Origin: an uncultured Collinsella sp.
GTDB taxonomy: Bacteria > Actinomycetota > Coriobacteriia > Coriobacteriales > Coriobacteriaceae
Assembly: GCA_900557455.1 (NCBI GenBank)
Contig: USSM01000003.1
Location: 1 to 64,000 of the forward strand
Direction of reading: 5' to 3'
DNA: 64,000 nucleotides
Shown: positions 23,726 to 32,567 of the stretch, piece by piece
Position numbering within the stretch: position 1 is the stretch's first letter
Layout: every line of letters begins with the position of its first letter
Position numbers and translations under genes: made by a program
The notes under the pieces: generated by a model
What the model was told of the DNA's origin: nothing
The model's input: only the letters and a program-made list of their open reading frames with translations
Database searches by the model: none

Positions 23726-25138
23726 CTATTTAGAATCCAAATCGTCCATGGAGCCGTCGATGCCGGTTTTGGTGTCATCGTCCGTATTGGAATCGTCATC
23801 CTTGGCGAAGGGGTTCTTGAAGAAACCCGTCGCATCGGGCTGCAGACTCGAGAGCTTGATCCAGGGATTATCGAGCTCAGGCTTGGGCATCGCCTGGGCC
23901 TCGGGCGCGGTCTCGTTGCCGATAAGCTCGGATTCATAGATGAACGTATCGTCTCCAAGTGCGTCATAGGCGGCGACCGGATTGCCCTCGACATCGCGAT
24001 ACGGCGTGCCCTTAAACACGGCGCCGTCGTATGCCACGAGCTGACGGCCGGTCTCGTTCTCAAAGTAATAGACGAAAATGCCCTTGAGGGCCGCGCACAG
24101 CGGGATGGCGATGACCATGCCGATGGGACCCATGAGTGCCGAACCAATAACGAGAGCCGTCAGGCTCATGATGGGGTGCACCTGCACCGAGCTCTGCATG
24201 ACCTTAGGAGAAATCACATTATCGGTAACATTTTGCGCAATCACAGTCACGATAAGTGTCCAAAGTGCCAGCATGGGGCTGAACATAAAGCCGAGCACTG
24301 CGGCGATCGCCGCGCTCACCCAGGGACCGACAACCGGAACCAAGTGCATAATGCCGGTAAAGATAGCCATGAGCGCCGCGTAGGGATGTCCAATGAGCGT
24401 AAAGCCGATAAAAGCCAAAAAGCCACCGCAGATCGACGTGACGACCATGCCGCGCATATAGCCGCCGACCGAGCGCGAAAGGATGGCAACCATAAAGCGG
24501 TACGAGGTCTCTTTTTCCTGACCAATGATGGTGCAGACCTCGTGGTGCATACGGGGATAGTCGCAGGCCAACCAATAGGCAAGCACCAAGCCAAGGAAGA
24601 TTACGAACAGCTGCGAGGCCGTATTGGTAATGAGCGGGAATACGCCGCGACCGAGCTCGGCAGCGATTTGTGAGACATACTTGGACGCCACCGTGACGAG
24701 CGAAGAAAGGTTATCGTCCAGATACTCCTTGAGCGGCGTGTTGTTGAGCGTCTTGGCATGCGAGATCATCTCGTTGAGATCACCGCCCGCAACGCGAAGC
24801 TGCTCAGGCAGACGGCTCAGGACTTCCATAATCTGACCGAGCAAAATAGGCGACAGGATGCAGACGACGCCGACGAGCACTGCCACAACCACGATCAGCG
24901 CGATGAGCGAACCGATGCCACGACCGACGCCGTGATGCTCGAGCCAGTTAGTGATCGGCGACATCACAAAAGCGATGATAGAACCGACAGCGAGAAACTC
25001 GATAACCGGCGCCAGGATACCCATAAGGTTAAAGATGACGGCTGCGATGACAATGCAGCCGACGACAGCCCAAATGCGAAGCGTCAGAATACGAGTATCG
25101 CGCAGCGTGCGGTCGGTTTGTTGGGGGTGCTCAATCAT
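23726..25138 (-). CDS. AI-2E family transporter (PerM/YtvI type)
   Basis: This 470-residue integral membrane protein carries the family pattern: hydrophobic segments near 20-45, 60-90 and a cluster at about 210-350, with GPWVSAAIAAVLG and the HPIMSLTALVIG region typical of the family. Members export autoinducer-2 or act as Na+/H+ or efflux permeases; substrate cannot be told here. The last 120 residues form an acidic cytoplasmic tail not needed for the fold. Its ATG overlaps the sigma factor stop (ATGA), so it belongs to the sigma operon. Confidence 0.88.
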   Translation of the reverse strand: MIEHPQQTDRTLRDTRILTLRIWAVVGCIVIAAVIFNLMGILAPVIEFLAVGSIIAFVMSPITNWLEHHGVGRGIGSLIALIVVVAVLVGVVCILSPILLGQIMEVLSRLPEQLRVAGGDLNEMISHAKTLNNTPLKEYLDDNLSSLVTVASKYVSQIAAELGRGVFPLITNTASQLFVIFLGLVLAYWLACDYPRMHHEVCTIIGQEKETSYRFMVAILSRSVGGYMRGMVVTSICGGFLAFIGFTLIGHPYAALMAIFTGIMHLVPVVGPWVSAAIAAVLGFMFSPMLALWTLIVTVIAQNVTDNVISPKVMQSSVQVHPIMSLTALVIGSALMGPIGMVIAIPLCAALKGIFVYYFENETGRQLVAYDGAVFKGTPYRDVEGNPVAAYDALGDDTFIYESELIGNETAPEAQAMPKPELDNPWIKLSSLQPDATGFFKNPFAKDDDSNTDDDTKTGIDGSMDDLDSK

Positions 25139-25926
25139 GAACGAACCATCACTCCGTCGGGGTCGATCTTGTCCTGAATCTTCTTAAGGGTACGACGCAG
25201 CAGGCGCGAGACCTGCACCTGCGAGATTCCCAGCTTCTTGGCGATCTCGATCTGGGTCATGCCCTTTACGAAGCGCAGCTCGATAACCTCGCGCTCGCGC
25301 GGCGAGAAATCGCGGATGGCTTCCTCGATTACCAGTCGGTCATCGGTAAAGTCGAGCTCGTTGTCGTCATCGGCATAGCGGTCGAGAATCGAGGGCGCAT
25401 CGTCGGAATCGGACGCGCCAGGAGCCTCGATGGGCACCGAGGTGTAAGCCGAGGACGATTCCATGGCTTCGAGTACCTCGTCGACAGTCACGTCTAGGTA
25501 CTCAGCGATTTCTTCGACCTTAGGCGAGCGCTGCAACTCGTTGGTAAGCTTGTCGGTAGCCTGGTTAACCTTGGCAGAAAGCTCCTGCAGGCGACGCGGA
25601 ACGCGCACGCTCCAACCCTTGTCGCGGAAGTGACGCTTGATCTCGCCCAGGATGGTGGGCGTGGCAAACGTGGTGAACTCGAGTCCGCGCTCGGGATCAA
25701 AGCGGTCGATTGCCTTGAGCAGGCCCAGGTACCCGACCTGCATCAGGTCATCGAGCGGCTCGCCGCGGTTCTTAAATTTGTTGGCAAGAAACCTTACCAG
25801 GTTCATATGGGACATGACGAGCTGCTCACGTGCGTCCGAATCACCGGTCTCTTTGTAGCGACGAAACAGCTCGCGGGTTTTCTCCTTGTCCCAAGCGGTC
25901 TTACCGCTCCGGGAACGTTCGGTCAT
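25135..25926 (-). CDS. SigB/SigF-type RNA polymerase sigma factor
   Basis: This 263-residue group 3 sigma-70 factor has region 2 (SHMNLVRFLANKF, DDLMQVGYLGLLKAIDRFDP, FTTFATPTILGEIKRHFRDK), region 3 and region 4 with the helix-turn-helix MTQIEIAKKLGISQVQVSRL (about 228-247). The layout matches SigB, SigF and SigG, which drive general stress or development genes. Coriobacteria do not sporulate, so a stress role is likely. An RsbW-like gene lies directly upstream (TAATATG junction) and a permease is coupled downstream. No anti-anti-sigma gene is visible. Confidence 0.92.
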   Translation of the reverse strand: MTERSRSGKTAWDKEKTRELFRRYKETGDSDAREQLVMSHMNLVRFLANKFKNRGEPLDDLMQVGYLGLLKAIDRFDPERGLEFTTFATPTILGEIKRHFRDKGWSVRVPRRLQELSAKVNQATDKLTNELQRSPKVEEIAEYLDVTVDEVLEAMESSSAYTSVPIEAPGASDSDDAPSILDRYADDDNELDFTDDRLVIEEAIRDFSPREREVIELRFVKGMTQIEIAKKLGISQVQVSRLLRRTLKKIQDKIDPDGVMVRS

Positions 25927-25927
25927 A

Positions 25928-26305
25928 TTAGATATCCGCCTTGAGGTCGAGGGAAAGCGTCAGGGGCGTCGCAGTCTTTTCGTAGGAATCGCACACGCTC
26001 GCCAAAATAAGCTCGGCATACACGGCGGCCTGGTCATCTTCATCGACAGTCGCCTGGTCGCCAAAGGTAAAGGTCATGCCCACGTGCGATTCGTCGACGT
26101 CGAATTTGATCGAAATGTCGTCGGAATCAACAGCCGTGCAGCCAAAGATAAAGGCTTCCTCGGCCGCCATACGAATGTCCTCAATGCGATCGACGGACAT
26201 GGAACACAGCGCGCCGACATTAGCCGCCGTCATACGTACGAGGCGTGCCAGACGCGGATCCCCGGCAACAGTCAGCGTGATGGGGCAAGTTGCTTCGCTA
26301 CTCAT
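25928..26305 (-). CDS. RsbW-like anti-sigma homologue without ATP motifs
   Basis: The 125-residue protein aligns with RsbW/SpoIIAB over the segment VDRIEDIRMAAEEAFIFG (38-55), the place of the N-box. The conserved Glu is kept (E50), but the Mg-binding Asn four residues on is Phe54, the DxGxG box reads TFGDQ (80-84), and the GGLGL box is missing. It should bind its partner without kinase activity. The start at 26305 overlaps the upstream stop (GATGAGTAG). Its place just before the sigma gene supports an anti-sigma role, which is inference; a longer frame is rejected. Confidence 0.7.
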   Translation of the reverse strand: MSSEATCPITLTVAGDPRLARLVRMTAANVGALCSMSVDRIEDIRMAAEEAFIFGCTAVDSDDISIKFDVDESHVGMTFTFGDQATVDEDDQAAVYAELILASVCDSYEKTATPLTLSLDLKADI

Positions 26306-26888
26306 CGCAGGACTCCTCGGAGGTCTCGGCGGGCGTGTAGGTGTAATACTGGGCTGCTTTAGCAGCAGGCTTCTGTGCATCATCGTCACCAGCAGCGACA
26401 TCGTCCCCGGCTTCGCCAATCAGGACGCGCTCGGTCGGCTGATCGGCTTCGGCGGCAGCGGAAAGCGTGCGCTCGGCGTCGGCCGCGGGAGCCTTCACCT
26501 TGTTAAAGAATTTCTGCACGGCACCGGCTGCAGAGTCGGTCACGCTCGACACAACATTGCTGGCATCGGCCATGCTGCCCGAAACCTCGGAAATATCACG
26601 AACCACAGCTTCAACCTCTACAAGGTTGGAGGTCAAGGCGTCGACGGCGGTCTTGCTCGACTTGAGGAGCGGCTCAACCTGCGCCAGCGCAGGGGTGAGC
26701 TCATCGACAGCGCCATCGAGCTTTGCTACCACGGGCTGAGCCTCGGCGATGGTGTTGTTAAGGTCGCTCACCGTCTTGTCGAGCGAATCAACGACGGTGC
26801 GGGTCTTTCGCAGTGTGAGCGCGAGCTCGATAACAGCCCACACACCGGCAACGGCGAGTAGCAGCAGGGCGATTTGAATGGGACTCAT
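26298..26888 (-). CDS. DUF948-like membrane-anchored coiled-coil protein
   Basis: This 196-residue protein starts with one membrane helix (about 4-24, IQIALLLLAVAGVWAVIELA), then a long heptad-like region (about 30-125: TVVDSLDKTVSDLNNTIAEA and so on) and an acidic, Ala-rich tail. This pattern matches DUF948; the B. subtilis member YtxG is a general stress protein under SigB. It is the first gene of the four-gene sigma operon. Function unknown. Confidence 0.72.
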   Translation of the reverse strand: MSPIQIALLLLAVAGVWAVIELALTLRKTRTVVDSLDKTVSDLNNTIAEAQPVVAKLDGAVDELTPALAQVEPLLKSSKTAVDALTSNLVEVEAVVRDISEVSGSMADASNVVSSVTDSAAGAVQKFFNKVKAPAADAERTLSAAAEADQPTERVLIGEAGDDVAAGDDDAQKPAAKAAQYYTYTPAETSEESCDE

Positions 26889-26983
26889 ACAAGCCTCCCG
26901 AAGGAATCGAAATACAGACGCTTTTCATGGTACCCCAAAGAAGGGGAAAGATACCCAAAGGGAATGTGCGAGGTCCCAAGGAC

Positions 26984-28339
26984 CTACTTGGGCGCATTGC
27001 CGCTACGGTCGCGCTCGCTTTGCTCTACACGCCACTCTTCCCAGCCGCGGCCCGCAGGCTGCCAGAACGCGCCGCGCTCCAGCCCTTCGGGCAAATATCG
27101 CTGATCGACCCAGCCTTCGGGATAATCATGCGGATACTTGTACACACCGTATTCGTCGCTGCCCGGGCGATGACGATCGCGCAGATAACTCGGCACCTCG
27201 CGGAGCCCACTTGAATGGATATCGGCCAACGCCGCATCGATCGAAGCCTCGCACGCGTTGGATTTAGGCGCCAAACACACATAGAGAGCAGCCTGAGCCA
27301 GATTAATACGGCACTCGGGATAGCCAATGACCTCGGCAGACTTAAACGCGGCATGTGCCACCAAAAGCGCCTGTGGGTCGGCGTTGCCAACATCCTCAGA
27401 AGCCTGAATCATAATACGACGAGCGATAAACTTAGGATCCTCCCCCGCGTCAATCATGCGCGCGAGCCAATAGATCGTGGCATCGGGGTCGCTACCGCGC
27501 ATAGACTTAATAAACGCACTGATGATGTCGTAGTGCATGTCACCGTTTTTGTCGTACGAAAAGCCACGGCGCGGATTGGCAATCTTCACGTCGTCAACAG
27601 TGATGGGATAGCGCTCCCCCGCCGCCGGCGCGGGCGTTCCCTCAATATCGGGGCGCGTGACGGCAATCTCGCTCGCAAGCTCAAGCGTCGTGAGCGCCGA
27701 TCGAGCATCACCCGCTGCCAGTGTGCAAATGGTCTTAACCGTATCCTCATCGGCCGAGAACTTACCGTTCAAACCCTGCGGCGCCTCGAGCGCACGCTCA
27801 ATAAGCGTGGCGATATCCTCGTCTTTAAGATGCTCAAGTTCCACCACGCGACCGCGCGAGAGCAATGCCGAGTTGACCTCGAAGTACGGATTCTCCGTCG
27901 TGGCGCCAATCATAATGACGGTACGGTTCTCAACTGCATGCAGCAGGGCATCCTGCTGCGACTTGGAAAAGCGATGAATCTCGTCGATGAACAAGATGGT
28001 GCGGCGGTCGTAGGTATTCAGGCGCGTCTTGGCCTCGTCAATCACGCGACGCAGATCCTTCACGGTACCCGTCACAGCGCTGACCTCGACAAACTCGCTC
28101 TTAGTATGGTTGGCGATAATATGTGCCAGCGTCGTCTTGCCCGTACCGGCCGGCCCATACAAAATCACACTCGACAGCACGTCGTGCTCAATCGCGGCAC
28201 GCAACCACGAACCCTTACCGACGGCCTTTTGCTGGCCCACATACTCGTCGAGCGAATTGGGCCGCATGCGCACCGCAAGCGGCGCATTCTGAAAGGAACG
28301 CTCGCGCGTCGAAGCAGAAAAAAGGTCGTCCATAGCCAT
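26984..28339 (-). CDS. rarA: RarA/MgsA replication-associated AAA ATPase
   Basis: RarA acts at stalled replication forks together with SSB and recombination proteins. The 451-residue protein has Walker A GPAGTGKTT (62-70), Walker B FIDEIHRFSKSQQDALL, sensor 1 GATTENPYFEVN and the MgsA C-terminal domain (NPRRGFSYDKNGDMHYDIIS..RGSDPDATIYWLARM). I place the start at the ATG of 28339; a second ATG two codons on and an upstream TTG are alternatives because no strong Shine-Dalgarno is seen. Confidence 0.94.
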   Translation of the reverse strand: MAMDDLFSASTRERSFQNAPLAVRMRPNSLDEYVGQQKAVGKGSWLRAAIEHDVLSSVILYGPAGTGKTTLAHIIANHTKSEFVEVSAVTGTVKDLRRVIDEAKTRLNTYDRRTILFIDEIHRFSKSQQDALLHAVENRTVIMIGATTENPYFEVNSALLSRGRVVELEHLKDEDIATLIERALEAPQGLNGKFSADEDTVKTICTLAAGDARSALTTLELASEIAVTRPDIEGTPAPAAGERYPITVDDVKIANPRRGFSYDKNGDMHYDIISAFIKSMRGSDPDATIYWLARMIDAGEDPKFIARRIMIQASEDVGNADPQALLVAHAAFKSAEVIGYPECRINLAQAALYVCLAPKSNACEASIDAALADIHSSGLREVPSYLRDRHRPGSDEYGVYKYPHDYPEGWVDQRYLPEGLERGAFWQPAGRGWEEWRVEQSERDRSGNAPK

Positions 28340-28393
28340 CCCGTGCGTCAATCAAAAACGTTTTCCACCAACAGTATACCGAATAAATACGAA

Positions 28394-29641
28394 CTACCGT
28401 TCGTTAATATAGGTACGGTGCGGAAACTTCAATCCCGGGAACAGCTTGCTCGTAAGCTCGCAGAAATAGCCGTCCGTCATGCTCGCGATGTAATCCACCA
28501 CCGCTTGATCCTTGTCGTCCTGCCAGGCATAGGTGCGATCGTAGTAGAAAAGCTGCCGCTCAATGCGAGAAATGTGGTGCTTAAAGATATACGAAGACTC
28601 GTCGCCTTCGTTTATATCCTGCAGGCAACGGTCGTAGAGCTTTTCGAAGGCCTCGCGCAGCTCCGCTTCGGAGTCGCCTTCAATGCCGCCCTTGCTATAG
28701 ATCTTCTCGTAGTTCTCGCGCTTGGCTCGGCGGATCTCCTCAAACAGGTCCTCGCTCATCTCGATGCGTGGCTTACCATAGCTGTGCTCGACGATATCGA
28801 TGGAGGCATGCGTAAGGATCCAGCTGTTGTATGCCCCGCCCAGGTCATCGTCAAAGGCGTCGGGTGACAGCAGACCCGCCGCAATGGCGTCTTGGCGATC
28901 GCGCCCCACGTAGGCAAGGATATCCGAGATGCGAACCACGCAGCCCTCGAGCGTCATGGGGCGCAGGTGCTCAATTGCGCTGTAACCTGTGGCAATGCAA
29001 TCCTCAACCGTAAGGTCGAACTGGTCAAAGGAGCTCATGTCCGAAAGCTCAAACACACGCTGTTCGTACTCACCGTTGTGGCATAGCACGCCGTCGAGCG
29101 TCTGGAGTGACACGTTGCGGCCGTACAGCGCGTCGAGCACGCGGACCGACTGCACGTTATGGAAAAAATAACGACCCGTGCGCTCGTGATAGATATCGTT
29201 GAGGAATCGCTCACCGGCATGGCCAAAGGGCGTGTGGCCCAAGTCGTGGCCTAAGCCAATCGCCTCGATCAAATCGCAGTTGAGCCCCAGGGCACGTCCG
29301 ATATCGCGAGCGATGCGCGAGACAAGCTGCACGTGCAGGCCGCGACGCGACAGGTCGTCGTTGCTGCGAAAACTGAAGACCTGCGTTTTGCCTGCATAAC
29401 GGGTGTATGCGGGCAGATGCAGAATCTTTTCGGTATCGCGCATGAAGGCCGGACGCATGAGCGTGCCCTCGTCTGCAGCCCGATCGACACGTCGGATGAC
29501 CTGGTCGTCACCGCATCGATAGGGATTAACGACACCCGAGGCGCGGTCGGCGGCGATACGCTCGACCAGCTCGGGCGACAACGCCGCGGGAATGCGATCC
29601 ATACGTGCCTTGATGGCGGCTGTCTGTTGAATGATTGCCAT
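28394..29641 (-). CDS. dgt: dGTPase-like HD-domain triphosphohydrolase
   Basis: This enzyme probably removes triphosphate from dGTP or other dNTPs. The 415-residue protein has the HD metal site in GLGHDLGHTPFGHAGE (129-144), an upstream His in LPAYTRYAGKTQVF and EHLRPMTLEGCVVRISDIL with the last ligand. AAGGAG lies 8 bases before the ATG. In many Gram-positive genomes this type of gene precedes dnaG; here it lies apart from it. Substrate range is not certain. Confidence 0.9.
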   Translation of the reverse strand: MAIIQQTAAIKARMDRIPAALSPELVERIAADRASGVVNPYRCGDDQVIRRVDRAADEGTLMRPAFMRDTEKILHLPAYTRYAGKTQVFSFRSNDDLSRRGLHVQLVSRIARDIGRALGLNCDLIEAIGLGHDLGHTPFGHAGERFLNDIYHERTGRYFFHNVQSVRVLDALYGRNVSLQTLDGVLCHNGEYEQRVFELSDMSSFDQFDLTVEDCIATGYSAIEHLRPMTLEGCVVRISDILAYVGRDRQDAIAAGLLSPDAFDDDLGGAYNSWILTHASIDIVEHSYGKPRIEMSEDLFEEIRRAKRENYEKIYSKGGIEGDSEAELREAFEKLYDRCLQDINEGDESSYIFKHHISRIERQLFYYDRTYAWQDDKDQAVVDYIASMTDGYFCELTSKLFPGLKFPHRTYINER

Positions 29642-29671
29642 GGCATGCTCCTTAAAAGGGCGCGCAAACGG

Positions 29672-30094
29672 TTACAGCGTACTACCCACGACCTCGATTA
29701 TGGCAAATATCGGCACTAAAAACGGCAGCAAAGGCAGGGAGCGTGATTTTGCAATGAGACAGGCGGCGGCAAGGGCCAGGAGCGCAACCCCAAACGCGAC
29801 GACACCACCCAAGGGATCGAGGGTACAAAGGGCAAAGAGCGCCTTGGCGTCCCCCATGCCAATGCCGGGAGCATGGCGAATACGACGCCAGAGCGACTCA
29901 GTAAGCACAAGGGCAAGGTAGACGATAACCGCAAGACCGGCGTGGTCAAGCGCCGTGTTAACACCCTTGTCGAGCCAAACGCCCGCAAACGCCGCCACCG
30001 CACACGCACCGGCAAGCTGATTGGGAAACCGCCGCTCACGGGCATCAATCGCCGCGCCAACAAAGATGCAAATCCAAAACGGAAAATAGACCAT
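29672..30094 (-). CDS. Short A24-type prepilin peptidase
   Basis: A membrane aspartyl protease of the type IV prepilin peptidase family. The 140-residue protein has the two catalytic Asp motifs: IDARERRFPN (first) and GMGDAKAL (second, the GxGD signature), with about five hydrophobic segments. It lacks the N-terminal methylase domain of full-length PilD, like archaeal and Tad-type (CpaA) enzymes. AAGGAGG lies 6 bases before the start at 30094. No pilin or Tad genes lie nearby, so its substrate is unknown. Confidence 0.82.
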   Translation of the reverse strand: MVYFPFWICIFVGAAIDARERRFPNQLAGACAVAAFAGVWLDKGVNTALDHAGLAVIVYLALVLTESLWRRIRHAPGIGMGDAKALFALCTLDPLGGVVAFGVALLALAAACLIAKSRSLPLLPFLVPIFAIIEVVGSTL

Positions 30095-30126
30095 CGAACA
30101 CCTCCTTGGGCAGCAGCTCAAACGCA

Positions 30127-30167
30127 AAAACCACCACAAAGGTGTCTGTCCCCTTTGTGGTGGTTTT
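30127..30167. terminator. Bidirectional hairpin with GGTGTCTGTCCCC loop
   Basis: AAAACCACCACAAA (30127-30140) and TTTGTGGTGGTTTT (30154-30167) form a perfect 14-bp stem around the 13-base loop GGTGTCTGTCCCC. It lies between the glycosyltransferase stop and the peptidase start and can act as a terminator for the former. The arms match those of the hairpin at 37877-37917. Confidence 0.85.
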
Positions 30168-30175
30168 GATCGTGG

Positions 30176-31471
30176 TTATTTGGCGCCTTGCATGACCTCG
30201 TCGAGGGTAACGCTTACGGCGTGCTGTGTCGGCACCCAGTCGACCTTTAGGAACAGAGCAGCCACCGTAATGGGGATATAGCTGAACATAAAGATCGGGA
30301 AGGTAAACAGGTTGGTCACCAGACGCCACTTTTGCGCGCAGTGAATATGCTTGTACTCAAAGATGGTCGTAAGGAGCGCCAGGATAAAGAAGGTCTGGTA
30401 CATCATCGCGAAGGTCATAATGAGCGAGGCGGCACAAGCCTGCATCTCGACCTCAGTGGCCAAGAAGCCGTGCGAAAGCCCGCCCACGATGAGGAACGTC
30501 GCATTGGCGAGCATCGAGATCAGCGACAGCAGCATGCCGGGCGCGATCGTCATAAACATGTCGTAGGCGGCAAAGCGATGATAGCGGAAGGTCGATTTGA
30601 CCAGATGCTTACCATAGGTAAAGAAAACCTGGTAGAAGCCCTTGGTCCAACGCATACGCTGCTTCCAGGAAGCCTTAAACGTCACGGGCTGTTCGTCAAA
30701 GAACTCCGCCGGCGCATAGCCAATGCGAATGCCGTGAATGGCGCAGAACGTGGTGAACTGAATATCCTCGGTCAGCGTGTGGAACCGCCAACCGTGCATG
30801 CCCTCGATAACACTGGCAGAAATGAGATAGCCCGAACCCGATACAGCGCAGGAAGTCTTGCAGATATTACGCGCATTGTTAAGGAAGCGCGCCTCGCGCA
30901 GATACCACGTGGCGTTAGCCGCAGAGATCCACGAGCTGCCGAAGTTCTTAGAGTTGCGGTAACTGGTGACCACATGAAAGCCCTGGTCAAAAGCATCGTT
31001 CATCTTGGATACGTAATCACGGGAAATGACGTTATCGGCATCGAAGATAAAGTAGCCTTCAAACGTATCGGGATACTCGTTAAGGATGCGGTCGAAGCCA
31101 AAGTCCATGACCCAACTCTTGCCCTTGCGGGCAAGGTCATTGCGCTCATAAACGATGGCGCCCGCCTCGCGCGCGAGCTGCGCCGTATTATCGGTGCAGG
31201 CATCGGCGACGACGAAGACCTCGATGAGCTCGGACGGATAATCCTGATCCTTGATGGAGCGAACGAGGTTAGCGATCACGGCCTCCTCGTTATGCGCTGC
31301 AATAAAGAAGGCATAACGATGCAGCTTTTTGGCCTTAGGGGGCGCGACCTCGCCACGAAGAGCGCCGATGACAAAGAAGACCACCTGGTACAGAAAGCAG
31401 ACCGTGAGCAGCGTGACGACAATCTGATTGAAGATCACGATGGGTGTGTTGGTTTGTAAAAAGGCGAGCAT
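30176..31471 (-). CDS. Membrane glycosyltransferase, family 2, processive type
   Basis: The 431-residue enzyme has a first membrane helix (about 15-37), a GT-A domain with AAHNEEAVIANLVRS (59-73), VADACTDN (88-95), DADN (144-147), TED (234-236) and QRMRW (271-275), then about four membrane helices. The QxxRW motif is typical of enzymes that make polysaccharides such as cellulose, hyaluronan, chitin oligomers or poly-GlcNAc. It stands alone, without partner export genes. The product is unknown; a surface glycan or glycolipid is likely. Confidence 0.87.
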   Translation of the reverse strand: MLAFLQTNTPIVIFNQIVVTLLTVCFLYQVVFFVIGALRGEVAPPKAKKLHRYAFFIAAHNEEAVIANLVRSIKDQDYPSELIEVFVVADACTDNTAQLAREAGAIVYERNDLARKGKSWVMDFGFDRILNEYPDTFEGYFIFDADNVISRDYVSKMNDAFDQGFHVVTSYRNSKNFGSSWISAANATWYLREARFLNNARNICKTSCAVSGSGYLISASVIEGMHGWRFHTLTEDIQFTTFCAIHGIRIGYAPAEFFDEQPVTFKASWKQRMRWTKGFYQVFFTYGKHLVKSTFRYHRFAAYDMFMTIAPGMLLSLISMLANATFLIVGGLSHGFLATEVEMQACAASLIMTFAMMYQTFFILALLTTIFEYKHIHCAQKWRLVTNLFTFPIFMFSYIPITVAALFLKVDWVPTQHAVSVTLDEVMQGAK

Positions 31472-31553
31472 GCAGGCTCCCGAGAACGCGTTACGTAAAC
31501 AACCGTATATCTTACCGCAGGCTTACCGAGTTCAAGAAACCACCTAATACTAG

Positions 31554-32567
31554 CTAGGCTTCGAACAGACCGAGCTGCGGGACGATTTCGTCACCGGCGG
31601 CAGTGAGACCGAGCGAACGCGGGGCCAGGTCATCCAAAACCGCCGCAAGATCCCACGGTAGCTCGTCGCGGCACTCGATGCGCTCGCCCGTCACGGGATG
31701 GTCGAACGCCACGCGCCAGGAATGGAGGAACTGCCTGGTCAGACCCTGATCGGCACGCGTATCACACTTGCCGTAGAGCGGGTCGCCCACGCAGGCATGG
31801 TTGATATGGCGCATGTGCACACGAATCTGATGCGTGCGACCGGTAAACAGGTGGCACTCGACGAGCGTGTAGCCGTCGTCGAAACGCGTGGAATCAAAGC
31901 GCTCGAGCACCTTGAAGGTCGTGATGGCCTGACGCGCAAAGGGGTCATCGGAAACCGCCATCTTGACGCGGTCGCGCGTCGATCGGGCGATACCGGTGTT
32001 GATAGTGCCCTCGTCCATGGCGATGTGACCGTGAACGAGCGTGATATAGCGACGGTCGAGCGTGCGCGTGCGGATAAGATTTTGAAGCGCGCGCTGGGTG
32101 TCGTCGTCTTTTGCCGCGAGCATAAGGCCCGAGGTATCGCGATCCAGGCGATGCACGATGCCGGGGCGGTCCTCACCCTGCACGGTACCAAGATGATCGA
32201 TACCGCAATGGTAGACCAGAGCGTTTGCAAGGGTGCCGCTCTCGTGGCCATGGGCGGGGTGGCACACCAGGCCGCGCTGCTTGGAGAGCACGATGAGGTA
32301 GTCGTCCTCGTAACGGATATCGAGGGGAATGGCCTCGGGAATCACATCAGTGGGATCGTGCGGCTCGGGCAGGTCGACCGAGATGCGGTCACCGGAGCGC
32401 ACGGCATACTTTTTTGACAGGCAGGTCTCGCCGTTGACGGCAACGGCGCCGCCCTCGATCAAGTGCGCGCAGGCAGAGCGCGTGGGGCAGCCATCGTTGG
32501 CGCCCAGATAGGCGTCAAGACGCTGACCAGTGGAATCGTCGACAACAAGAATATGGATGTCGGCCAT
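31554..32567 (-). CDS. rluD: RluD-like 23S rRNA pseudouridine synthase
   Basis: The 337-residue protein has an N-terminal S4 domain (RLDAYLGANDGCPTRSAC) and a catalytic domain with HRLDRDTSGLM (139-149; Asp142 is the nucleophile), then TGRTHQIRVHM. The ATG overlaps the lspA stop (TAATG). Pairing with lspA is common in bacteria. The exact uridines modified cannot be told from sequence. Confidence 0.93.
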   Translation of the reverse strand: MADIHILVVDDSTGQRLDAYLGANDGCPTRSACAHLIEGGAVAVNGETCLSKKYAVRSGDRISVDLPEPHDPTDVIPEAIPLDIRYEDDYLIVLSKQRGLVCHPAHGHESGTLANALVYHCGIDHLGTVQGEDRPGIVHRLDRDTSGLMLAAKDDDTQRALQNLIRTRTLDRRYITLVHGHIAMDEGTINTGIARSTRDRVKMAVSDDPFARQAITTFKVLERFDSTRFDDGYTLVECHLFTGRTHQIRVHMRHINHACVGDPLYGKCDTRADQGLTRQFLHSWRVAFDHPVTGERIECRDELPWDLAAVLDDLAPRSLGLTAAGDEIVPQLGLFEA

